Shown: positions 1-7,294, numbered from the stretch's first letter. The stretch is 64,000 bases of DNA from Halorientalis litorea (GCF_023028225.1 NZ_CP095482.1:2294001-2358000); one strand, 5' to 3'. The notes: generated from the letters alone by a model not told the origin. A program made the numbers and translations.

Positions 1-1
1 G

Positions 2-106
2 ACGTACCGCCGACGGACGGACGCGCTCGAATCCATCGCGTCGTCGCTGGCGACGATGGTCGAACGCGAGGACGACGGTACGGGTGGGGACGACGCCAAC
101 CCGTGA
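2..106 (+). CDS. C-terminal end of an unidentified protein (5' truncated by window edge)
   Basis: An open frame runs from the window edge to a TGA at 104-106 and gives the last 34 residues of a protein, rich in Arg/Thr at first and ending in an acidic, Gly-rich tail (EDDGTGGDDANP). Codon use is the usual haloarchaeal GC-rich third position. Too little is present to name a family. It lies in the same direction as the threonine-synthase-like gene 47 bp downstream. Confidence 0.5.
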   Translation, partial: TYRRRTDALESIASSLATMVEREDDGTGGDDANP

Positions 107-153
107 GGACGCGAACGGACAGGGATTAGTCCGTCGCGCCCGGAGGGACGCTC

Positions 154-1344
154 ATGCACACGTCTCCGGCAGTCCGCGGCGTGACCTGTGACGACTGCGA
201 TGCGACGTTCGACCCCGCCGAGGCGACGGGCCGCTGTCCCGACTGTGGCGGTTCGCTCGCCGTCGAGTACGACCACGGCGTGATGTCCGTCTCCCGCGAG
301 ACGCTCGCCGACGAGCGGTTCGATGGCGTCGCCCGCTACGCCGACCTCCTGCCGTTCGACCGGGACGCCCTCGTGACGATGGACGAGGGCGCGACGCCGC
401 TGGTCGGGTCGCCGCGACTCGCCGACGAACTCGGCGTGGCCGAAGTGTACATCAAAGACGAGGGGGCGAACCCCACGGGGAGCGTCACCGACCGCGGCCT
501 CGCGCTGGCCGTGACGGCCGCACACGAGGCAGGGGCCGACGCCGTCGCCCTCCCGACGCCGGGTCCGGCCGGCCAGTCGGCCGCCGCCTACGCCGCCCGC
601 GCTGACCTCGACTCTCACTCGTTCGTCCCGTCGCGCACGCCGTTCGACCACAAGGCGATGATAAACGTTCACGGCGGCGAGATGAACGTCGTCGGCGGCC
701 GCTACGGCGACGCCGTCGACGCGTTCGCGGACGCCGTCGCCGACGAACCGTGGCACTCACTCGCCGCCTTCGACCAACCGTATCGGCGGGAGGGTGCCAA
801 GACCCTCGCGTACGAACTCGCCGAGCAACTCGACTGGTCACCCCCGGACGCGGTGGTCTACCCGACCGGCGAGGGCGTCGGCCTCACCGGCGTCCGCCGT
901 GGGATGGCCGACCTGCGGGAACTCGGCCTGGTCGAAGACGTGCCCGCTCTCTACGCCGCACAGGCCGCGGACTGTGCCCCCGTCGCCGAGGCGTTCGAGG
1001 CGGGCGAGGACGACACCGAGGCGTGGGAGCGGCCGGACACCATCTGTGGCGGTGTCGAGGTAGCCGACCCAGCCGGTGGGGCCACGGTGCTGGAGGCGGT
1101 CCGGGCGACAGACGGGGGTGCCGTCGCCACCGACGACCCGGATATCCTCGACAGTGCCGTCACCGTGGCACAGGCCGAGGGCGTCGAGATGGCGGCCAGT
1201 GCCGGACCCGCCGCCAGCGGTGCGTGGGAACTGAGCGAGTCGGGGGCGTTCGACGCCGACGACACCGTCGTCCTCGTGAACACGCTCGCCGGCGGTGTCG
1301 AGGCCGACCTCCTCCGCAGTCACCTGATGAGCAAGGGCATCTGA
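154..1344 (+). CDS. Threonine-synthase-like PLP-fold protein lacking the PLP lysine
   Basis: 396 residues. The N-terminus has a zinc-ribbon of the type seen in archaeal threonine synthases (CDDC near residue 11 and CPDCGG near residue 28). The family then normally carries NPTGSFKDRG, whose Lys forms the Schiff base with PLP; here the segment reads NPTGSVTDRG, so the Lys is Thr. The usual SSGN loop that holds the cofactor ring is also changed (PTPGPAGQSAAAYAARA). The phosphate-loop region is partly kept (YPTGEGVGLTG). The overall fold is therefore recognisable, but normal beta-replacement chemistry should not be possible without another lysine. It may be a non-catalytic paralogue or bind a different ligand. 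The ATG at 154 is followed 2 bp after its stop by the LysE gene, suggesting one transcript. Confidence 0.8.
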   Translation: MHTSPAVRGVTCDDCDATFDPAEATGRCPDCGGSLAVEYDHGVMSVSRETLADERFDGVARYADLLPFDRDALVTMDEGATPLVGSPRLADELGVAEVYIKDEGANPTGSVTDRGLALAVTAAHEAGADAVALPTPGPAGQSAAAYAARADLDSHSFVPSRTPFDHKAMINVHGGEMNVVGGRYGDAVDAFADAVADEPWHSLAAFDQPYRREGAKTLAYELAEQLDWSPPDAVVYPTGEGVGLTGVRRGMADLRELGLVEDVPALYAAQAADCAPVAEAFEAGEDDTEAWERPDTICGGVEVADPAGGATVLEAVRATDGGAVATDDPDILDSAVTVAQAEGVEMAASAGPAASGAWELSESGAFDADDTVVLVNTLAGGVEADLLRSHLMSKGI

Positions 1345-1346
1345 GC

Positions 1347-2072
1347 ATGACAGCGGGTGACCCGCTCGCGACGGCACTGGCGGGGGCGGTGTTCGGACTG
1401 GCACTCGCCGCACCGCCGGGGCCGATGAACGCCGTCATCGCCGAGGAGAGCGTCGTCCAAGGGTGGCTCGCGGGCTTCGTCGCCGGTGTCGGTGCGATGG
1501 TCGCCGACGCGTGCTTCCTCCTCCTCGCGCTGGTCGGCGTCGTCGCCGTCGTCCAGCGGCAACCGACCGTTCGGGGTGTGATGGTTCTCGCCGGTGGCTG
1601 TCTCATGTTGTATTTCGCGTACGCCACAGTCGGCGACGCCCGCCGAGCGTTCGGCGTGGCGGCGGCGGATGGGACGGACACCCAGCAGTCCGACACGGGG
1701 GCGGGGCCGTGGGACGCGGCCCGTGGCTTCCGACGGGCGTTCCTGCTCGCCATCACGAACCCGTATCAGGTCGCCTTCTGGCTGACCGTCGGCGTCGGCC
1801 TGCTCGAACCGGGCACCGTGGACGTCCTCGCACAGACGCCGTACGTGGGCGCGTCGCTGGCCGACCTCCTCGTCGTCAGGACGGGCAGCCCGCTCCTCAT
1901 CGCGGGGCTGTTCGGCGGTATCGTCGTCTGGATAACGGGGTTCCCGGCGGTGCTGGTGGCGGCCGGGCGACGCGTCGACAGACTCGGCCCGGCCGTCGCG
2001 CTCGGGAGCGCGGTGGTACTCGCTGGGTTCGGACTCTTCTTCCTCGCCGACGGGCTGACGACGCTGCGTTAG
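1347..2072 (+). CDS. LysE/RhtB family amino-acid exporter
   Basis: 241 residues with about six hydrophobic segments, the size and topology of LysE-family translocators. The N-terminal signature region LALAAPPGPMNAVIAEES matches the GPxxxxv motif in the first helix of the family, and ITNPYQVAFWLTVG resembles the conserved NPK/NP motif that begins the central hydrophobic part. A charged and polar loop around residues 107-128 separates the two halves. The family exports amino acids or similar small solutes by proton exchange; the substrate cannot be read from sequence. Its ATG lies 2 bp after the preceding stop, and its 3' end overlaps the convergent HD gene by 4 bp. Confidence 0.85.
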   Translation: MTAGDPLATALAGAVFGLALAAPPGPMNAVIAEESVVQGWLAGFVAGVGAMVADACFLLLALVGVVAVVQRQPTVRGVMVLAGGCLMLYFAYATVGDARRAFGVAAADGTDTQQSDTGAGPWDAARGFRRAFLLAITNPYQVAFWLTVGVGLLEPGTVDVLAQTPYVGASLADLLVVRTGSPLLIAGLFGGIVVWITGFPAVLVAAGRRVDRLGPAVALGSAVVLAGFGLFFLADGLTTLR

Positions 2073-2794
2073 TCGTCGGCGTCCATCTCGGCGGGCACGT
2101 CGGGGACCACGTCGCCCTCCGTTTCGCCCATCTCGGCGACTTCCATCTCCAGCCACTCGCGGAACCACCGAACACGCTTGAGTCGCTGGTGGACGATGCT
2201 CTCGGCGGTGTCGCTCTCGACGCGCTCTGCGGCGTCGTGGCCGCGTTCGAGGACGCGGCCGACCATCTCCGAGGCGTCCATGTGCGTCCGGGACTCGTAG
2301 CCCATCCGCAACAGCATCAGTGCCGTGCCGTTGGCACCCACCTTGTCGAGGAGGTCCGCCTCGATGAGACACTGCGTCTCCAGCGGCAAGTTCGAGAGGT
2401 CACCCTGGTACGAGTGGTCCCGGACGGCCGCACACACCTCGTCGACGAACGACTGCGGGTAGTCACACCGGGTCGTCAAGTATTCGCGCGCGATGCGGGC
2501 ACCCTCCTCGGCGTGGACGTCCTGGTCGGCTTCGAGTTTGGCGATGTCGTGGAACAGGGCCGCGACCCGAGTCACGTCGGCGTTCGCGCCCTCCTCGCGG
2601 GCGATGTCGGCGGACAGTTCGACCACGTTCATGATGTGGTTGAACCGGTACTCCGCGGAGTGCCACGGGTACCACCGCATCCGTCCACCCTCGTCCTCTG
2701 CCTCGACAGACGCCGCGAGATAGTCGTGAACGAAGGTCTGCATCTCCTCGAAATCCGCGTCCGAGACGGGTGATTCCCGTATCTCAACACCCAC
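2069..2794 (-). CDS. HD-domain phosphohydrolase
   Basis: 241 residues, GTG start. The metal-binding HD signature is visible: a first His in the segment HIMNVVELSADIA, then the diagnostic His-Asp pair in VAALFHDIAKLE, a further His in DQDVHAEEGARIA and an Asp in VCAAVRDHSYQG. These are the spacing and order of small stand-alone HD hydrolases, which cleave phosphate esters of nucleotides or related compounds; the substrate is unknown. The region around residues 200-241 is acidic and probably a haloarchaeal extension. A TATA-like element at 2834-2843 and an inverted repeat at 2808-2822 lie upstream. The gene ends 4 bp inside the LysE gene. Confidence 0.85.
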   Translation of the reverse strand: MGVEIRESPVSDADFEEMQTFVHDYLAASVEAEDEGGRMRWYPWHSAEYRFNHIMNVVELSADIAREEGANADVTRVAALFHDIAKLEADQDVHAEEGARIAREYLTTRCDYPQSFVDEVCAAVRDHSYQGDLSNLPLETQCLIEADLLDKVGANGTALMLLRMGYESRTHMDASEMVGRVLERGHDAAERVESDTAESIVHQRLKRVRWFREWLEMEVAEMGETEGDVVPDVPAEMDADD

Positions 2795-2807
2795 GGAACC
2801 ACCCCCA

Positions 2808-2822
2808 AACGAATCGTTCGTT
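2808..2822 (-). promoter_or_regulatory. Inverted repeat over the predicted start site of the HD gene
   Basis: AACGAA-TCG-TTCGTT is a perfect 6-bp-arm inverted repeat. On the minus strand a TATA-like TTTTATATCC lies at 2834-2843, which places the expected transcription start near 2811, inside the repeat. That is where archaeal repressors commonly act. No regulator can be assigned. Confidence 0.4.
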
Positions 2823-3062
2823 GTTCATCTTACGGATATAAAAGCGTCAACAGGCCTTTAGCGTTACGACAACCGGAAAACTATCGTCCACTCCCGTCGT
2901 CGACCACGGCTTGGCACGCTGAGGCGGCCCCGTCGGTGGCGTTCGGTCCCAGCGGTGCCGTGCCATCCACCCCGGACACACGACTGCCCGACGGCGGTGA
3001 ATCCGGTTTCGGTGACGACCGATTGACGTACATTTATGCCAGTTACTACCATACTGTCCCAC

Positions 3063-3794
3063 ATGGAAGTCCGAGAAGCGACTCTGGACGATCAGTCGGC
3101 GATACAGGAGATAGCCGAACGGTCGTTGCAGGCGTCCTACACACTCAGCCCGCAGACTATCGAGGGGACGGTGCATCAGTGGTACGACAACGACAAATTC
3201 ACCGAGAAACTGGACCGCGAGGACATGCTCATCCTCGTCGCCGAAGAGGGCGGCGACGCCGTCGGCTTCAGCGAAGTCGTCATCCACGACGACGAGGCCG
3301 GAGCGGACTTGCTCTGGCTCCACGTCCACCCGGACCACCGCGGCGGCGGTATCGGATCGGACCTGTTCGAGGCGGTTCGCTCTCGGCTACAGGACCGCGG
3401 TATCCCACAGTTGCGGGGTCGCGTGCTCTCGATGAACGAAATCGGTAACGCCTTCTACGACGACCACGGCTTCGAGAAGGTCGGCGAGGGAGAAGTCGAA
3501 ATCGACGGGCGGACCTACACCGAGGCACTGTACGTCGAGGCCGAGCCGACCGGCCTCCAGCCGATTACGACGCCGGAGGGAAAGACGGTGTACGTCGACC
3601 ACGACGACGTGGATCAAGGCTCCATCGACGTGTTCCACGTCGTCTACAACGACGAGGCCCGCACGGAACAGTACGGGTACTACTGCGCGAAGTGTGAGTC
3701 GCTGGCGAACGCGATGGACGCCATGGGTCGCATCGAGTGTGACACGTGTGGTAACAGCCGAAAACCGACGCGCTGGGACGCCGCCTACATGTAG
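3063..3794 (+). CDS. GNAT acetyltransferase fused to a C-terminal zinc ribbon
   Basis: 243 residues. Residues 1 to about 160 are a GNAT fold: the acetyl-CoA loop is LHVHPDHRGGGIGSDLFEAV, followed by the typical NEIGNAFYDDHGFEKVGE C-terminal half. A second part (from about 165) contains YYCAKCESL and IECDTCGNS, a four-cysteine zinc ribbon preceded by a conserved beta-rich stretch that I recall as the haloarchaeal DUF5816. The substrate is unknown. The ATG at 3063 is preferred over one at 3036 because a TATA-like CATTTATG at 3030-3037 places the transcript start at the ATG (leaderless), and because the GNAT fold begins here (MEVREATLDD). Confidence 0.85.
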   Translation: MEVREATLDDQSAIQEIAERSLQASYTLSPQTIEGTVHQWYDNDKFTEKLDREDMLILVAEEGGDAVGFSEVVIHDDEAGADLLWLHVHPDHRGGGIGSDLFEAVRSRLQDRGIPQLRGRVLSMNEIGNAFYDDHGFEKVGEGEVEIDGRTYTEALYVEAEPTGLQPITTPEGKTVYVDHDDVDQGSIDVFHVVYNDEARTEQYGYYCAKCESLANAMDAMGRIECDTCGNSRKPTRWDAAYM

Positions 3795-4451
3795 TCACGC
3801 CGCGGATGTCTCACTCTCGGCCGCGAGTGTCGCTATCTCCTCCTGCCGTTCCTCGATGCCCGTCGTCACGATGAGGCGGACGCCCCGGCGGACGCTGATG
3901 TCCACGTCGTGAACCCGGCTCTCGGGAACCATGATGAGTCGCCCGCCGGTCGGGTTCGGACTGTTGGGCATGTACACGTTGTACGTCTGCTCGCCCGTGA
4001 TGTCACCCACCGGCTCCGGGCTGTCGCCGGTGATGAACCCGAGCGCGTACACGCCGTCGCGCGGGTACTCCACGAGAACGACGCTCTCGAACCGGTCGGA
4101 CTGCTCCAGCAGTGCGGTCGACACCTGCCGGACACTCGAATAGATGACCCTGACCAGCGGGACGACACCGATACCACGGTCGAGGAGGGCGAACAGTCGT
4201 TCGCCGGAACTCCGCTGTGCGAAGTAGCCGAGGAGCGCGACGGCGATTGCGATGAGGACGATGGCGAGTAGCTGTGCCACCACCTCGTAGTTAGCCGTGT
4301 ACTGCGCCAGCCGCGTCCCTTGGACGAGGGGGTTTATCGCCGACGTGACCCATCCAACGAGCAACTGGAGCGCGAACAGCGTCACCGCGAGCGGTGCGAC
4401 GAGCGCGACGCCCGCGACGAAACTGCTCCGCAGTGTCGACCAGAGACGCAT
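3795..4451 (-). CDS. DUF502 family membrane protein
   Basis: 218 residues. Two transmembrane helices near the N-terminus (about 10-32 and 55-80) are followed by a soluble domain with the family landmarks GIGVVPLVRVIYSSVRQVS, a VVLVEYPRDGVYALGFITG strand pair and VYMPNSPNPTGGRLIMVP. DUF502 proteins are widespread in bacteria and haloarchaea with no assigned biochemical role. The longer upstream reading frame (to 4673) adds a low-complexity stretch; the ATG at 4451 fits the family start (MRLWSTLRSSFVAGV). The stop codon abuts the stop of the convergent GNAT gene. Confidence 0.85.
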   Translation of the reverse strand: MRLWSTLRSSFVAGVALVAPLAVTLFALQLLVGWVTSAINPLVQGTRLAQYTANYEVVAQLLAIVLIAIAVALLGYFAQRSSGERLFALLDRGIGVVPLVRVIYSSVRQVSTALLEQSDRFESVVLVEYPRDGVYALGFITGDSPEPVGDITGEQTYNVYMPNSPNPTGGRLIMVPESRVHDVDISVRRGVRLIVTTGIEERQEEIATLAAESETSAA

Positions 4452-4536
4452 GCTCTTCCCCTGTCGGGCCGCGGACAAAAGCGTAGCGTCCGGGTCGACC
4501 ACGAACCACTTTGTTGCTCGCGCCCGTACCGGGTGT

Positions 4537-5052
4537 ATGACCGACGACGCCGCCGACCGCGTGGCGGCCGACGGGGACGACCGCACGGCGACCGGGACGC
4601 TCCCGTTCCCCACGACCGGGCCGTGGGACGGCGACCGCACGACCGAATTCCTCACCGACGCGCTCGTCCCCATCCGCCTCGCCTGTCACACGCCCAGCGG
4701 TGGCCTCTGGATGCTCTCGCTGTGGTACCTCTACCGCGACGACCAGTTGTGCTGTGCGACCGCGAACGAGGCCGACGTCGTCGACTTCCTCCGTGCGGAC
4801 CCGGAACTGGCGTTCGAGGTGTCAGTGAACGACCCGCCGTACATGGGCGTCCGCGGACAGGGAACGGCGACCGTCGAACCCGACGACGACAAGGTGACGC
4901 TCGAAGCACTCATCGACCGCTACCTCGGGGGGACCGACAACTCGCTGGCGACCCGTCTCCTCGCCGAGGACCGCGAGGAAGTCGTCATCCGTATCGACCC
5001 CACCCGCGTCTCGACGTGGGACTTCTCGGACCGGATGGACGACGTGGCCTGA
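4537..5052 (+). CDS. Pyridoxamine 5'-phosphate oxidase-like (split-barrel flavin-binding) protein
   Basis: 171 residues. After an acidic N-terminal lead of about 40 residues, the sequence shows the split-barrel pattern of the PNPOx-like superfamily: IRLACHTPSGGLWMLSLWYLYRDDQLCCATA, then a helix (NEADVVDFLRADPELAFEV) and a second barrel half containing MGVRGQGTATVEPDD. Proteins of this group bind FMN, F420 or haem; which applies here cannot be read from sequence, and a vitamin B6 role should not be assumed. The ATG at 4537 follows GGTGT and is the first ATG of the frame that yields the fold. Confidence 0.75.
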   Translation: MTDDAADRVAADGDDRTATGTLPFPTTGPWDGDRTTEFLTDALVPIRLACHTPSGGLWMLSLWYLYRDDQLCCATANEADVVDFLRADPELAFEVSVNDPPYMGVRGQGTATVEPDDDKVTLEALIDRYLGGTDNSLATRLLAEDREEVVIRIDPTRVSTWDFSDRMDDVA

Positions 5053-5053
5053 G

Positions 5054-5206
5054 TCAGTCGGCTCCCTGCCGCCCCCCACCGACGTAGTACCGCAACGCCA
5101 GCAGGTACAGTCCCACGAGGACCACCCCGAAACCGACGCCTACTGCCGCGTCCACGAGGACGTGGCCCGGGTCGGTCGGACCTGCGTGTGCGACGACGCC
5201 GAACAT
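5054..5206 (-). CDS. Small single-span membrane protein
   Basis: A 50-residue frame from ATG at 5206 to TGA at 5054. After a short polar start (MFGVVAHAGPTDPGH) there is one continuous hydrophobic helix of about 22 residues (AAVGVGFGVVLVGLYLLALRYY) and a short polar end. GC-rich codon use and full use of the gap between the PNPOx-like and DUF2237 genes support it as real. No family recognised; function unknown. Confidence 0.55.
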   Translation of the reverse strand: MFGVVAHAGPTDPGHVLVDAAVGVGFGVVLVGLYLLALRYYVGGGRQGAD

Positions 5207-5284
5207 AGTCGGTTGCTACTCGATTCCCCATCGGGTCGCCACACTCTTGAATCGTGCCGATACCGACCGACACCCTCTGATTCG

Positions 5285-5656
5285 TTACTGTGTCGCGGCG
5301 TCGTACTCTTTGAGTGTCTCGACAGCCACGTCGTCGAGGACGGCCTCCGCCGTCGCCTCCAGCACGACGGGCGGCGCGACGCCCGCCTCGTGGGCCTCGA
5401 CCCACCGCGGCACACAGAGACACCACCGGTCGCCCGGTTCGAGGCCCGGAAACCCCAAATCCGGCCGGGGCGTCACGAGGTCGTTCCCCTGTGCCCTGCT
5501 GAACTGGAGGAACTCCTCGGTCACCACCGCACACACCTCGTGTCGGCCGGGGTCTCGTTGCAGGTGTCGACAGTACCCGTCCCGGAGATAGCCCGTCTCC
5601 GGGTCCCCGCTACAGCGTTCGAGGGCCGTTCCGAGGACGTTACGCTCGTCGCTCAT
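5285..5656 (-). CDS. DUF2237 family protein
   Basis: 123 residues, matching the family over the whole length: NVLGTALERCSGDPETGYLRDGYC near the start, then VCAVVTEEFLQFSRAQGNDL, PGLEPGDRWCLCVPRW and EAGVAPPVVLEATAEAVL. Several cysteines are in conserved positions (about 14, 29, 42 and in WCLC). The family is found in bacteria, archaea and some eukaryotes and has no firmly assigned activity. ATG 5656 gives the family start; the frame also extends upstream into the intergenic region, without homology. A TATA-like GGATACTTTT about 25-30 bp upstream suggests a near-leaderless transcript. Confidence 0.85.
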   Translation of the reverse strand: MSDERNVLGTALERCSGDPETGYLRDGYCRHLQRDPGRHEVCAVVTEEFLQFSRAQGNDLVTPRPDLGFPGLEPGDRWCLCVPRWVEAHEAGVAPPVVLEATAEAVLDDVAVETLKEYDAATQ

Positions 5657-5725
5657 AGTCGTGTTCGGGGCGGGAACCTGAAAAGTATCCCGAGCGGTAA
5701 CTTGGGCTGTAGGAGTGATATATAC

Positions 5726-5744
5726 TCCCGGGCGGATTCGAACC
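5726..5744 (-). repeat. Copy of the tRNA-Gln 3' end (possible integration scar)
   Basis: The 19-mer tcccgggcggattcgaacc at 5726-5744 is identical to 5827-5845, the T-arm and acceptor 3' strand of the tRNA-Gln gene, displaced by 101 bp on the downstream side of the tRNA. There is no matching acceptor 5' strand upstream of it, so it is not a second tRNA. Such duplicated tRNA 3' ends are the usual footprint of site-specific integration; the roughly 80 bp left between the copies would be the remnant. A 10-bp-stem hairpin fills 5747-5770. Confidence 0.55.
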
Positions 5745-5824
5745 TTGACGGCACGAATCCTCGCGCCGTCTGCTTCGAATCCACCGTCGGCTATTTGCTC
5801 CTCACGTCCGTTCGTCGCAAAAGT

Positions 5825-5942
5825 AGTCCCGGGCGGATTCGAACCGCCGTCAACGGCTGACCTCACAGCACAACCCAGCGAGCGGTTGCTCGGATTGAAC
5901 TGCTCCAAAGGCCGCTATGATTGGCCACTACACCACGGGACT
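5825..5942 (-). tRNA. tRNA-Gln (anticodon UUG) with intron
   Basis: On the minus strand, the acceptor 5' strand AGUCCCG (5942-5936) pairs with CGGGACU (5831-5825); the T-arm is GGCGG-UUCGAAU-CCGCC; the anticodon stem GCGGC pairs with GCCGU when 46 nt are removed. The 7-nt loop is CUUUGGA with anticodon UUG (complement of 5906-5908), reading CAA = Gln. The mature tRNA would be 72 nt without CCA, which is not encoded. An intron after position 37 is the standard archaeal site, and an intron in tRNA-Gln(UUG) is known in Haloferax. Confidence 0.9.
5859..5904 (-). other. Intron in tRNA-Gln
   Basis: 46 nt inserted between nucleotides 37 and 38 of the anticodon loop. The boundaries were set by restoring the anticodon stem. 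The flanks (GUUGUGCUGUGAGGUC on the 3' side) should form the bulge-helix-bulge cut by the archaeal splicing endonuclease; the exact bulges need a folding calculation. Confidence 0.75.
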
Positions 5943-5976
5943 GCAATTAGTGGCACTGGCTGAATGGGTAAGAGTG

Positions 5977-6741
5977 TTACTCTTGAACGCCATCCGGCAG
6001 GGTGACTGAAATATCGATACGCCCATCTTCCACTTCGTGGTGACACGACCGACAGAGTGCGACGAGGTTCTCCATCGTGTGTGCATCCTGCGCGTTCTCG
6101 AACGCCCGCATCGGAGTGATATGATGTACGTCTGGATTCTGCCCGAGCTCTTCGGCTTCGACTCCACAAACCTGGCAACGGTATCCGTCACGCGCGAGGA
6201 CCTTGCGGCGGATCGAGCACCAACGACCGTAGTACCCCTCGTCTCCACCTTGCCACTGCTGATGCTTCTTACCGCGCCGGTTCTCGGACATCCATTCGGA
6301 CAGACACTCACGAGAACAAAAACGGCCCATACCGTACCGACGATTGCACTCGAGAACCGTTATCTCCGTACTGCAGTAGTCACAGTTCCTAGTTACTCTG
6401 TCGGCGTCGACGGTTTCAGCGTACGGTGTCCCCAGAAACTCGTCGGCTTCTTCGACACATTCCGAACAGTATACCCCTTTCTTATTTGAGGGATAAAAAT
6501 CGAACTCGTCACCGCACCGTCCGCACTCTGTCGCCTCTTTCGCGCCTTTCCAGTTGCCGTTGTTCTCTCCCCCATTCGGGTTACAGTCGTCGCAATATTC
6601 GAGGCGCGCCTTTGGGTCATAAAAACCAGTCCCGCACCCTGAGCACTCTCGGTTCGGCAACGGATCATCGTGGACTTTGGTGTGATGCTGTCGCATTCCA
6701 CGCTCCGTCGAGAGTCTCTTTCCACAGGTGGGACACTCCAT
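5977..6741 (-). CDS. HNH endonuclease with several zinc fingers
   Basis: 254 residues from ATG 6741 (a TTG at 6768 would add 9). N-terminal C2H2 finger CPTCGKRL...HHTKVH, then Cys pairs in CSGCGTGF...CDDC, CGRCGDEF...CSEC and CDYCSTEI...CSREC. The C-terminal HNH nuclease domain is RDGYRCQVCG ... DVHHITP ... ENLVALCRSCHH, with all metal-binding cysteines and the His-His/Asn/His core intact. Short NGNWKG and HQQWQGG motifs resemble DNA-contacting repeats of phage HNH enzymes. Base composition is visibly less GC-rich than neighbours. Position immediately 5' of tRNA-Gln suggests acquisition; it is a free-standing homing-type or phage-derived nuclease rather than a housekeeping gene. Confidence 0.85.
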   Translation of the reverse strand: MECPTCGKRLSTERGMRQHHTKVHDDPLPNRECSGCGTGFYDPKARLEYCDDCNPNGGENNGNWKGAKEATECGRCGDEFDFYPSNKKGVYCSECVEEADEFLGTPYAETVDADRVTRNCDYCSTEITVLECNRRYGMGRFCSRECLSEWMSENRRGKKHQQWQGGDEGYYGRWCSIRRKVLARDGYRCQVCGVEAEELGQNPDVHHITPMRAFENAQDAHTMENLVALCRSCHHEVEDGRIDISVTLPDGVQE

Positions 6742-6801
6742 AGCTGGAACTGCACCTCCATCCGACAAATATCTCCGTCTGACGGGGTGAAATAATATCT
6801 G

Positions 6802-7239
6802 TCAGTCCGCCGGGTCGGGGTCGGCTTCGACATCTAGCAGGCCGCATACGTCCTCTTCAGGGGCGAAGCAGTCCGGGCACTGCGGGGCGCGGTCGATAAT
6901 CGTGTCGAGGCGTTCGGCCACTGTCTCGTCGATGACCGGTTCGAGTTGCTTGGCCTCGGTACGAAACTCCTCGACGTCGAGCACTTCGAGCAGAAACCGC
7001 TCGATGATACAGTACGTCTGGAGTGCCTCGCGGGCCGCGACGATGCCCTCGTCGGTGAGCGTGACGCCCTTGTACTTCTCGTGGTCGAGCAGCTCGCGCT
7101 CTTCGAGTTTGCCGATCATCTCGTTGGCACTCGCGGGACTGACCTCCAGCATGTCCGCGACGCGACCCGTCGACGCTGGCCCGTCCTCCTGTTCCTGTAC
7201 GAGGTAGATGGCCTTGAGGTACTGGTCGGCGGTGTTCAT
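6802..7239 (-). CDS. DtxR/MntR-family metal-dependent transcriptional regulator
   Basis: 145 residues. N-terminal winged helix: QYLKAIYLVQEQEDGPASTGRVADMLEVSPASANEMIGKLEERELLDHEKYKGVTLTDEG, the canonical DtxR start. The dimerisation/metal-binding helix follows (CIIERFLLEVLDVEEFRTEAKQLEPVIDETVAERLD) with a Cys and Glu at the expected metal-1/2 sites, although the classic HHRL-type His pair is not obvious (IIERFL). The C-terminus holds CPDCF and a later Cys, common in haloarchaeal members. It lacks the SH3 domain of full-length DtxR. Next to a ferritin-like gene and the suf operon, it is a good candidate for the regulator acting on the TTAGG-N4-CCTAA boxes at 11544 and 53184. Confidence 0.85.
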   Translation of the reverse strand: MNTADQYLKAIYLVQEQEDGPASTGRVADMLEVSPASANEMIGKLEERELLDHEKYKGVTLTDEGIVAAREALQTYCIIERFLLEVLDVEEFRTEAKQLEPVIDETVAERLDTIIDRAPQCPDCFAPEEDVCGLLDVEADPDPAD

Positions 7240-7294
7240 CGGTTCCCCTCCCGTCGGTCACACCAGTTCGCGGCGGTGTCTCGCTTGTTTCGTG

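Noticed and set aside
5726-5800. Possible second tRNA gene
   Set aside because: Only a T-arm/acceptor-like 3' end is present. No matching acceptor 5' strand, D-arm or anticodon arm can be formed; the local hairpin has a 4-nt loop without an anticodon layout.
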